The notes under the pieces: generated by a model
What the model saw: the letters and a program-made list of their open reading frames with translations, nothing else
The model's database searches: none
Told to the model about the DNA's origin: nothing
Shown here: in pieces, positions 1 to 7,425 of the stretch
Numbering within the stretch: position 1 is the first letter of the stretch
Layout: each line of letters opens with the position of its first letter
Program-made: the position numbers and the translations under genes
NCBI GenBank assembly: GCA_015179025.1
Contig: WHUX01000461.1
Span: forward strand, 1 to 24,987
DNA: 24,987 nt
Origin: Terfezia claveryi
Taxonomy: Eukaryota; Ascomycota; Pezizomycetes; Pezizales; Pezizaceae
Direction of reading: 5' to 3'

Positions 1-105
1 ACGAGGATGGGCTACTGTAGTTAACGGTCATGTCCAGAAGTTGAGTTTTGGGGATGGTCATAGATACCTAGGTTTTCAGAGCCAACTTGGCCACCCTTTG
101 AAAGG

Positions 106-112
106 TATATAA
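106..112 (+). promoter_or_regulatory. TATA-box-like element upstream of small ORF
   Basis: TATATAA lies 98 bases before the ATG at 210. It is followed by an A/C-rich leader that ends in AACC just before the ATG. This layout is what fungal core promoters often look like, and it is the main reason the short downstream ORF is considered at all. No other promoter element was identified. Confidence 0.4.
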
Positions 113-209
113 CTGAGTTAAATGGCGCAACCACCACAAACATTACTTCCACTAGACTCGGGCAGCTCTAGATAAAAGAAAAAATCCAAGGCAAATACAA
201 TAACCAAAC

Positions 210-434
210 ATGTCAGCACTTAGCATCAAATTGAGCCGCCAGCTCCGGAACTTCTCAAACGGCAATAAAATAATCACCAAGGATGATAAGGATAAGGAGT
301 ATACCTGGCACTTCGGGAGTCTAAAGTATAATTTGTCTCAGGGTGTGGAGAATCGAGTTATTAATGCCATTGTAACGAAATGGAGCAGGAAGGCATTGAA
401 GACATCGGGAATTTTCAAAGTAGATTGGGGATGA
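210..434 (+). CDS. Small hypothetical protein, possibly truncated (74 aa)
   Basis: This is a short ATG-to-TGA frame. The start is supported by an A-rich context (AACCAAACATG) and by a TATA-like motif 98 bases upstream. The product is basic in its first 25 residues and polar overall. It has no signal peptide, membrane segment or Cys pattern, and I recognise no family. A second exon is possible: a GTAGAT that could serve as a donor lies close to the stop, but no convincing downstream exon was seen. It may be a real small gene, the 5' part of a decayed one, or a chance frame next to promoter-like sequence. Expression data would decide. Confidence 0.32.
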   Translation: MSALSIKLSRQLRNFSNGNKIITKDDKDKEYTWHFGSLKYNLSQGVENRVINAIVTKWSRKALKTSGIFKVDWG

Positions 435-1451
435 GGCATGAGGCAGTTGTTACAATGGTTCAGGGCCTGGTGAATACAGATCTTCAAGGTTTTTTTGGGG
501 TTGCATGATGGAGGAAGGGAGTAGGGTTATAACTCAGATTCACTAGTAGGGATTGACATTATGTAGGGGCCTGTGAGAATACTAAAGAGTCAGATGAGGT
601 GGAGATTGTTGAGTAGGGATCGATTTCTACAAATTAGATAAATATAGAAATAGGTATGCAGCGAGAGCCAAAGGTCCAATGAAGGAAGAAGATGTGAATA
701 CTAGATAAGGGTCGAGGGCACAGTGAAGAGATGAGTAGTGAGAACCTCCCTCAGGGTAGGAGGCGAGCAACATCAAAGGCAAAACCCGTTTTGGAGCTGA
801 ATTATGCCAAGCAGCATGCGGTGCAAAGGAATTGCATATGCAAGATTCTCAAACCGGAAAGGGGAAAAAGACTTTTGGTGTGAGCCTCTGTAAGTGCTTG
901 TATCTAAGCTATCTATGTAGCCCATGATGAGAGACCGCAAGCTCTGATTTCCCGGCCGGACTATCTCTTCCCTGGGCCGATCTCTGGGCCAATTTCTGCC
1001 CCGTGGTAGAGGTTGAAGCCCAGGCCCATCATTTCGTACAAGCCACATCTCCTGCGAGCTCTGACTACCGGGTATGGCCTAGACGTGACCAATATTTGTT
1101 TGTCATTTGGGTTCTGGACCCGACAGGCCGCATATCTATATTTGACACTCTGGCGATCATCGCCAACTTGTTCCATTCGAGCAGCATGAGCAATGCTTTG
1201 GCATCCGTTGGGCCAAGGAGTTGTTTAACTCCCCTTGTAACACAGTCTATCTCTTGTAGTGCTCAGAAGTACGAGACGACAAGGGTGTTGAAATAACAAT
1301 TTCTTTATGCATACAGTCAAGTCTCTCCACTAAGTATTGCTGTTACCTATTGCAAGCACTTGATACCCTGCTAAAAGGATCTCCGGGTAATTTCTTCTTC
1401 TTCACGTGTGTTCAGCTTGCTGTTCACATGTATTCACTGTCTTCGCTTACT
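435..1451. other. No supported gene
   Basis: Open frames in this stretch are short, overlap on opposite strands, and show no recognisable domain; several lack an ATG. The region around 950-1100 is richer in GC than its surroundings, but nothing coding could be supported in it. It ends at the left inverted repeat of the Harbinger-like element. Confidence 0.5.
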
Positions 1452-1500
1452 AGAGGGATTTCGCAACTTAGATTCTTGTTAATGTTAATGCTAAGTTACC
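1452..1500 (+). repeat. Left terminal/subterminal inverted repeat of Harbinger-like element
   Basis: It aligns with the reverse complement of 3733-3774. The shared blocks are AGAGG, TTTCGCAA and TGTTAATGTTAATG followed by TTAAGT/CTAAGT, with small indels between blocks. The gapped match over about 45 bases flanks exactly the two transposon genes, which makes chance unlikely. Confidence 0.72.
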
Positions 1501-1771
1501 ATGGCAACCCGACAACTTCCGATGTTACCATAGCAACCATTTGTTAGTAAATAAATAACCGCACACTTCTTGTTAAATAACACCAATACCTACCCCTCTT
1601 GCGCTCGCTCTCTACCTTCGAATAATCATCAGAACACATCCAAACTCTCAATATGGCTCCTCAGGATCAAGCTCATCTTCAAACTCCGGAGTGCGTGTTA
1701 CCTCATAGCGTAGATCAAACACAAATTACCGATGCGCAACCTCCTATTTTGAGCGCTATCTCAAGTAACAG

Positions 1772-1834
1772 AACACCAACCCCGAGCGGTACAACACCAA
1801 CCCCGAGCCGTTCAACACCAACCCCGAGTGGTAG
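1772..1834 (+). repeat. Three 21-bp tandem repeats in ORF1
   Basis: Three adjoining 21-bp units each begin AACACCAACCCCGAG and encode a TPTPS-containing heptapeptide. The units differ at only a few positions, so the array expanded recently or is conserved. A linker with these repeats lies just before the predicted DNA-binding domain and is probably flexible. Confidence 0.85.
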
Positions 1835-2061
1835 AACTGGCGGTAGAGCAAGGCTGGCAGAAGAAGAAAAGGTTAAACTTATTCGCCTTTGTATTCTGCA
1901 CCAAGCAGACCATCGACATGGAAATAAAAAAGCCTTTTGGGCTAAAATCCGTGATCTCTTAAAAGATAAGATTGGGAAAGAACTACGAGATCCCCAACAA
2001 GCAGTGAATACGCTGGTGATACAATTTGAAGGTCAAATTAAGAAAGAAGAGAAGGAATCCG

Positions 2062-2125
2062 GTATGTACAGTAGTAGCTTTAACCTTCATACAATAATAT
2101 ATATAGGCTGACATAAAAGAAATAG
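2062..2125 (+). other. Predicted 64-bp intron in ORF1
   Basis: The donor is GTATGT, a CTGAC branch-site match sits at 2108-2112, and the acceptor is TAG at 2123-2125. Removal restores one continuous frame of 299 codons from 1653 to 2613, apart from two single-codon stops. Without splicing the frame ends at 2111 in low-complexity sequence. Length and signals are typical of filamentous ascomycetes. Confidence 0.72.
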
Positions 2126-2589
2126 GTACAGTACAGCAGGATTCTGAACTCAAGCAGTCATTATCTGAGTAGGTAACTCATTTAAATGAACAGCAAGAGC
2201 AGGCAAAGCAAGCGCAAATGACTAAAGAAGAGCTTGAGAAAGAGCAGACGCAAGCAAAAAAAGCATGAGCCAACCTGCTACACACATGGTCCCAAAAAGC
2301 TCAATCTATCTCGGAATCTGATAGTGACCATGACACCGATATTGAAGAGATTCAACCACCGAAGCGCCAGAAGAAGAATCTGAGTCGGAACTCTGAGATT
2401 TTAGATGTTGTTCGCAATAATGGCCATCTTATGGCAGCTGCTGTAAAAGAGCTTGCAAATGCTATTTCACATAGCTCAAGAGGGGGTAATGATTTGGAAG
2501 CCAAGGTAGTAAGGTTGGAGGAATGTATCCAAGAAACAAATCGTCGTGCGGAACATCGAGCAGAAGAAACTAATCAGATGTTGAGAGAA

Positions 2590-3672
2590 TTATTGAGCCG
2601 CCGGTCTGATTAAAAGGTATTCATCTAATGATGGTGCGAATTGGGTGGAGATTTGGCTTCCATGAAGGCATGTATGTATATTGGTTAATAAGACAGCAAT
2701 CATATAGTAAGCTCCAACTGGGGAGTGTCTGATTTTTAGAGCTCGAGGATGGGTAACAAATGGCCACAAAGCTGATATTTTACCAAAGCTATGCTCTACC
2801 GCAATCCTCATAGAAGACATATAAGCATTAAATGCCTGAGTTTGCGGAGGAAGTGGTCGATTTGGAAGTGCTTTATATGGTCCTATAACTTCATATCCAG
2901 CGCTATATGCTGGATCACCATATACATATAGCCGATTTCGAGGTCCTTGATGTATCTGCCGAAGGTGGTATTCAATCTTTGACTGCCTCCATGCAGCCCA
3001 ATCACCTAATTTCCCTTTATATGGTCCCGCAAGATGTGAAATAAGCCCATCAGGTGTAGCAATGGCTTGGAATTTGATAGCATGATGCTTTTTATACCCG
3101 GAATACCACCTCCGCTGGTGTCGAGAAGGTCGACACACTACCTTTAATATCCCATCCACAAACCCCCATATAGACACACCACGGCCTCGAGCACCCACAT
3201 ATTCAGCATAGCTCTGAAGCTTCTGATATGTTAAGCGCTGGGGGTCCCATTCCAACTTCTCTGCATATCGGGTAACCAAATGTATAATCACATCATTGAA
3301 AATAACTGACTGCCATGTTCTACTCTTTCCAAATAATCTCATATCATCCTTTAAGCGCTTATTACTAGACAGTCTAGATAGTAGCACGCATAAAGCTTCC
3401 TCCGGTGATGCTTTCCGCCGATTACGATAGGTAATCTGGTCAAGGCAGAGATATGGAAGTATCTGTTGCATCTCGGTCTTTGTGAATCGAAAGAACTCAA
3501 TGCACTCGACCTCTGAGAACTGATTGAATGCGGCAGCCTCCGGGGGTGACAATGGTGGACGATAACGCGGATTTTGCACAAGTGCCATAGCTATATTCTG
3601 AGTTTCATTTGCAGTCGCTATAGCTAATGTTGCCGCTGCTGCCGCTGCTGCTGCTGCTACTGCTTCTGCCAT
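2590..3672 (-). CDS. PIF/Harbinger-family DDE transposase (360 aa)
   Basis: This is a DDE-superfamily endonuclease (DDE_Tnp_4 type) that would cut and rejoin the ends of the element in the nucleus. The single open frame is of normal length for the family. Residues 1-25 are an Ala-rich tract from a GCN microsatellite. Residues 45-130 form a helical N-terminal region that could include a helix-turn-helix. The catalytic core runs from about 168 to 335: D173 in the FVDG motif, D253 in YGDPAY and E293 in VEHSFG are the likely catalytic triad, and GKLGDW near 224 matches the conserved block between the first two acidic residues. The start is an ATG in the context CATCATGGCAG. Its 3' end overlaps the convergent ORF1 by 24 bases. 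No stop or frameshift is present, so the enzyme may be functional. I am sure of the family; activity is inference. Confidence 0.93.
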   Translation of the reverse strand: MAEAVAAAAAAAAATLAIATANETQNIAMALVQNPRYRPPLSPPEAAAFNQFSEVECIEFFRFTKTEMQQILPYLCLDQITYRNRRKASPEEALCVLLSRLSSNKRLKDDMRLFGKSRTWQSVIFNDVIIHLVTRYAEKLEWDPQRLTYQKLQSYAEYVGARGRGVSIWGFVDGILKVVCRPSRHQRRWYSGYKKHHAIKFQAIATPDGLISHLAGPYKGKLGDWAAWRQSKIEYHLRQIHQGPRNRLYVYGDPAYSAGYEVIGPYKALPNRPLPPQTQAFNAYMSSMRIAVEHSFGKISALWPFVTHPRALKIRHSPVGAYYMIAVLLTNIHTCLHGSQISTQFAPSLDEYLLIRPAAQ

Positions 3673-3732
3673 GATGTCCGTTGTGTTGTTGATGTGTTGT
3701 TGCTGGCACTTAATATTAGATGTCCGTTGATG

Positions 3733-3774
3733 GCACTTAACATTAACATTAACATCAGATCTTGCGAAACCTCT
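3733..3774 (-). repeat. Right terminal/subterminal inverted repeat of Harbinger-like element
   Basis: This is the counterpart of 1452-1500 in inverted orientation. It lies 60 bases upstream of the transposase start, so it probably also holds the transposase promoter. Outside it is an 11-base T run (3774-3784) that blurs the true terminus. Confidence 0.72.
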
Positions 3775-3784
3775 TTTTTTTTTT

Positions 3785-4789
3785 CCCGCTAACTTTTGGC
3801 CTATTTCTGCTTAGTAATTTTAACCATAACAATAACAAGAAAAGTTTGTGAAATCCCTCTACTAGTCTATGTATCAATATCCACATGTGCTTTCGCATGT
3901 TCTTACGCATCAGGCATAATGCTTGCGCATACTCACGGTATTGCTTTTACTTGGCTGTCCAACTTGGATTGTTCTTACCCTGATCTCGTATCTACATATA
4001 CGACCTCTCAGGCACTCATGTATAGATATGCTTCTCTAGATAGACTCAATAAGACTGTCTACTCTTGACCGAACATCCCACTTACACGTTCTCACACTCA
4101 CCCTGCTTCATTGCACTAAGAGTCCACCGCTGGCTGCATCCTCCATTCAATACCCAGCGATACCACTCGCTCAGTAACCTTTCAATAAAGAGGAGGGGAT
4201 GGTCAGAGGTATTCGAGGGTCCTGAATGGTGCAGAGCGGTGGCAGATTTTAGAGATCTGTTGGATTTCATGGGTATTTCTTATACATCTCCAAGAATATA
4301 CTCCTTGAACTCTGGTTGATATCCATCCCAAAACCTTTAATATTCGAAGGGTATTGGACTCGTCCGTAATGACTACCGTTCTGTTCCACGAATCTTAAAT
4401 TGCAAGATATTGTGGATACGAATACTGAAGCGTCTTCTCTATTTAAACTATTAGGACGTGCTTTCCAACGGCCTCCATGCAGTGATACTGCTTGAGCGGG
4501 TTATTAGCGAGTTGAAACAAGTTTGAACGAATGCCCTGACCCCGAAACAAAATCGACTCCACCAACACGGTATTGGCAGTTGTACGGTGCATCGTTCGTC
4601 GGAGGTGGTTGGGCGGCGTAGGGGCGGCATCAATGAAGACATTGCCGCGCTTAGGTCGCCAGAGACTATGAGGCCCGGGCATACACGCCTTCGTATATTG
4701 CCTGTGATATAGCAGTGGCCGACATGTGCCCTTATTGTCCTCTTCGGCCCTCCGTCTCCACCTCATCACCCTGCTACCTCCATATACAG
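3785..4789. other. No supported gene
   Basis: Several frames of 60-110 codons overlap on both strands, with no family resemblance, no promoter-like context and no consistent frame. The longest is on the minus strand, 4443-4769, with a second minus-strand frame inside it. It could be an old coding remnant, but nothing in the translation supports a name. Confidence 0.45.
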
Positions 4790-4791
4790 TA

Positions 4792-5362
4792 CAGAGGACT
4801 CTCGTTAACGCATACCAGATACAAGCATGAATAGGTTACAAGCATACCTCCCCCTGTCTTACATAGTAAAATAAGCATATTTTGATTACAAGAATATTCC
4901 TATATTTTATGCTTAGTCACCATACTTATGCTTGTAACAAGTGAAGCGCTAAACCACAACTAGAGTTCTATCGATAAGAAAAACCCCGCAAGAACACAAT
5001 ACTTACTAAATCTTTCCGCTACCTCTCCTCTGGTTTACCCTATGCAGCTTATCATATATTGAAGGCTTGCTGCTCTTCTCACTTCAAGGTGACCCCTCGG
5101 CCAATACCACTGCCTTGCAAGATGCACCCAAGCGTGGGAAAAAGAGAACAAATTCTTTAGATGGAGCGCAGAATAACTGATTATTTGGTCCTTCCGGAGA
5201 TCCCCTCCTCTTCCTGATATCTCTCAGTTATTGTATATATGTCTAGTATTCATTGTGTCATTCCGCAGGCTTTCCTACCTAGATATAAATTTCTCTAATA
5301 ATAAGCATACACGGTATTGGTATAAGCACGTCCGAGAATATGCTTGTAATGAGAGTCCTCTG
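4792..5362. mobile_element. 571-bp non-autonomous DNA element (MITE) with TA target duplications
   Basis: The left end CAGAGGACTCTC (4792-4803) is matched perfectly by the inverted right end (5351-5362). The similarity continues imperfectly for about 13 more bases (GTTAACGCATA versus ATTACAAGCATA). A TA dinucleotide flanks each side (4790-4791 and 5363-5364), as expected for a Tc1/mariner-type or other TA-targeting element. Copies and variants of TTACAAGCATA occur in both orientations: near 4820, 4836, 4871, 4886, 4908 (inverted), 4927 (inverted), 5301, 5322 and 5339 (inverted). Such subterminal clusters often bind transposase. There is no transposase frame inside, so it would depend on an enzyme elsewhere. 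The nearby Harbinger transposase is an unlikely partner because end sequence and target duplication differ. Confidence 0.8.
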
Positions 5363-5667
5363 TATGTGCAGATGGTGGGACAGTCTCAGGTGCTGGCACC
5401 TGTTGTTGTAGTTGTTGTTTCAAGTGTTGGTAGTGGGTTTGGCTCGTTGTAGTAGCGGAGAAAGGATGGGATTCGCATTCGACCCAAGAGCTTGGTGCTC
5501 TCAGACAATTCCCGCTCGAGTGATTTGTGTGAGGGCGGAGAAGAAGAAGAGGGCCAAGAATTCTCAAGCGGGGGAGAGGGAAGGCGCCTGGTGATTTTCT
5601 CCCAGGCCTGAGTAATACTTGATGTTCTGGGCGCATACCCACTGTGCACCTCTAGCATGCAGCTCAA

Positions 5668-5717
5668 ACATTACTTAAGAATGGGCAATTCAAAATGCCC
5701 CTATTGTTAAGTAATGT
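5668..5717. repeat. 50-bp near-perfect palindrome (hairpin)
   Basis: The arms ACATTACTTAAGAAT and, inverted, ACATTACTTAACAAT continue into GGGCA/TGCCC around a short A/T-rich loop near 5688-5695. About 19 of 21 positions pair. A second small hairpin, GCGGG (5724-5728) with CCCGC (5736-5740), follows at once. It may be a tiny foldback element or the remains of one. No target duplication is certain. Confidence 0.85.
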
Positions 5718-5747
5718 AACACGGCGGGCAATCCACCCGCGCTAAAA

Positions 5748-5960
5748 TAACTTCTTGGCACACATTATGTCTTCAGCTGGTAGCGAAGACTGTTCGTGCG
5801 CGCAAACTTTAGTCTTCCATTTCATAATAAAGACTACTACGTGCCGTGCAATATTTGTCTTCATGTTGATAATGAAGACTGCTACGTGCCGTGCAATATT
5901 TGTCTTCCGTGTTATAATGAGACTGCTACGTGCCATGCAATATTTGTCTTCCACTGTGCC
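5748..5960 (+). repeat. Tandem array of ~44-bp units, each carrying a GTCTTC/GAAGAC inverted repeat
   Basis: Units start near 5748, 5788, 5832, 5877 and 5921. The last four are spaced 44, 45 and 44 bases and share GACTRCTACGTGCCRTGCAA plus ATTTGTCTTC; the first and second are more diverged, the last incomplete. Across each junction GTCTTC is followed 10-13 bases later by GAAGAC or a variant: 5769-5790, 5812-5834, 5857-5879 (8-bp perfect arms GTCTTCAT/ATGAAGAC with a 7-base loop) and 5902-5923 (one base missing). The array is thus a string of small hairpins. The spacing is not a constant multiple of three, so the short frames across it are unlikely to be genes. Confidence 0.82.
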
Positions 5961-6356
5961 GCTCACGTGCAATTTAAATAATTCACTCGATTTGGTGTAT
6001 GTGCACTTTTATTGATAAAGGTTTACGAGTACTAATTTACCCCCCAAAAAAAGGAATTCATAGCGGTATATCTAGCTGGAGCTATCCAGCGACTGCAATA
6101 GATTCATGTATTTCCCAGTCGATTGGACCTCCATCTAATATTCCAAGTTGGTTCAGCTAGAGCTGAGATCATGATCTGTTAACACTTTCGTATGTCAATA
6201 AATGGAGAATTTCAGATTATTCTCAATAACAATTAGAGTACCTAGAATTCTTTGCAAACACCTGAAACGAAAACACCAGTAGTTATACTTAGCAATCTGC
6301 GTATAAATAAGTACCTGCGATTAAGAAAGTACTGTTTTTGCACCTTACCTGGATCC

Positions 6357-6393
6357 TATAAGTAAGAAATAGCTGGGATTTTTCTTACTTATA
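6357..6393. repeat. Hairpin with 13-bp perfect arms
   Basis: TATAAGTAAGAAA (6357-6369) is matched by its exact reverse complement at 6381-6393 across an 11-base loop. No gene is near enough to assign it as a terminator; it fits a foldback repeat or the remains of a small inverted-repeat element. Confidence 0.85.
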
Positions 6394-6870
6394 TGATAAA
6401 TTGTGCAACAAGATGTTGACGAAAAATATTATAATGATGATTATTCCGAACTTCACTGAATTCCACATAGCACATCGATATTTCAGTACAAGATGGTTCT
6501 ATATAGCCTGACCATAAGGCCCCATTATTAAATACTCCATAGATAAGAACCCTTAGATAAGAAACTAATTTTCAAATATCTATTGCATAGGAAACGTTGC
6601 AGATTTCTATGGTAGCAATAAACTCAGTATCCTCCTCTCCATTCCATTCATCATCAGAGATGAAGGTGATGAGTTGTTAACTACACAAGCATGTACTTCA
6701 TCATTTGAAGTGCTTGAGGTGATTTTTCCGGAATTCTCCCTTTGTTCAATGTCTGCCGTCTCCCTGTGATGTGGAAGGGGTGGTCAAAAATGACTTCACA
6801 GGGTGTTTTTTGAGTGTAGCAGAATGTTTTGTTCGATTCACCGTTACCAAATCGAGGAATTATATTAATT

Positions 6871-6937
6871 GCCCGCGACCGGCACAGAGGGTATGCCGCC
6901 TGCGGGAGGCATGAACTGCCCGCGAGCGGCCCAGAAC
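6871..6937 (+). repeat. Duplicated GC-rich motif flanking a small hairpin
   Basis: GCCCGCGACCGGCACAGA (6871-6888) recurs at 6918 as GCCCGCGAGCGGCCCAGA, 47 bases later. Between them ATGCCGCC-TGCG-GGAGGCAT can fold with one mismatch. It is much richer in GC than its surroundings, and the CCG/CGG content could attract zinc-cluster regulators, but no target gene is obvious. Confidence 0.6.
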
Positions 6938-7425
6938 AGATATTCTTATTGTAGACAGCGAGGACTATGAGACTACAGAAGGCACACCTTGGTCTTAACT
7001 GATTACCGCCACTTTAGTCCAATAGTAGAGCACCATTGCAGAGATCATGATCAATCCAACTGACTAAGGATTTGTCTAGAAGCTCTGGATGGGATATAGT
7101 TCAAACTTGCAAGGCAGTAAAGTACCGGTAAAGTTTTTGACAGTGGTGACCTTTGCTCATTAGCTGATGGTCACCAGTCGGGCATACCACACTGGGTAGC
7201 CCAGCAAAAGCATCCTGCCTCAAGCTATATAGGTTTAGAACTTGAAATGTATTTCCCTCAGTACAGCACCCTCACTCTTCCCAGTATGGTTGTGTTCCCT
7301 GCTAATGTTTAAGAGATTACAACTCCCGCTACCACAAAGGTTTTGGCCAACCGCGAACGCAAAGATAAAAGTTCGAGTTTTAACTTTTAATTGCGACTTT
7401 TATTTTTCTTCCATCCTAAAACTTC

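Larger units (their letters stand above)
1653..2613 (+). pseudogene. Harbinger ORF1-type MYB/SANT-like DNA-binding protein, interrupted by two stops
   Basis: The partner protein of Harbinger transposases binds the element ends and helps bring the transposase into the nucleus. Exon 1 (1653-2061) starts at an ATG in good context. It encodes a Ser/Thr/Pro-rich N-terminus with three TPTPS repeats (about residues 41-59), then a charged helical domain (about 65-135, rich in E, K, W and R) resembling the MYB/SANT-like domain. An intron at 2062-2125 (64 bases) has a GTATGT donor, a CTGAC branch site and a TAG acceptor, and keeps the frame. Exon 2 (2126-2613) continues as a Gln/Glu-rich coiled coil to a stop at codon 299. 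It contains two in-frame stops: TAG at 2170-2172 (codon 152) and TGA at 2266-2268 (codon 184). Everything on either side stays in one frame, so the stops look like point changes. Family assignment rests on context and composition. Confidence 0.7.
1452..3774. mobile_element. PIF/Harbinger-like DNA transposon (~2.3 kb)
   Basis: The element has the classic two-gene Harbinger layout: a DDE transposase (minus strand, 2590-3672) and a MYB/SANT-like DNA-binding partner (plus strand, 1653-2613), converging with a 24-bp overlap at their 3' ends. Both genes lie inside imperfect inverted repeats. The left end reads AGAGGGATTTCGCAA and the right end, reverse-complemented, reads AGAGGTTTCGCAA. Both are followed within about 10 bases by TGTTAATGTTAATG or close variants. 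The outermost bases are uncertain because the right end runs into an 11-T tract, and no 3-bp TWA target duplication typical of the superfamily could be matched. Boundaries are therefore approximate. The transposase is open but the partner gene is broken. Confidence 0.8.
5961..7425. other. No supported gene; holds two small repeat structures
   Basis: The only notable structures are the hairpin at 6357-6393 and the GC-rich duplicated motif at 6871-6937. The frames near the right edge on the plus strand are antisense to the large minus-strand gene. This region would hold that gene's 3' untranslated part. Confidence 0.5.

Noticed and set aside
3351..3581. Minus-strand 76-codon frame inside the transposase
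   Set aside because: It is a shadow in another frame of the well-supported DDE transposase.
4443..4769. 108-codon minus-strand frame
   Set aside because: The translation shows no domain, and a second frame overlaps it; it might be an old coding remnant but cannot be named.
5748..5960. CRISPR-like appearance of the 44-bp array
   Set aside because: The units are contiguous without unique spacers and the genomic context is eukaryotic.
5796..5981. Short frame with repeated YVPCNICL, looking like a Cys-rich repeat protein
   Set aside because: The repetition comes from the 44/45-bp tandem array; the period is not a steady multiple of three and the peptide pattern breaks after two units.
6830..6842. 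GTTCGATTC resembling a tRNA T-loop
   Set aside because: No matching acceptor stem, anticodon arm or D-arm could be drawn around it.
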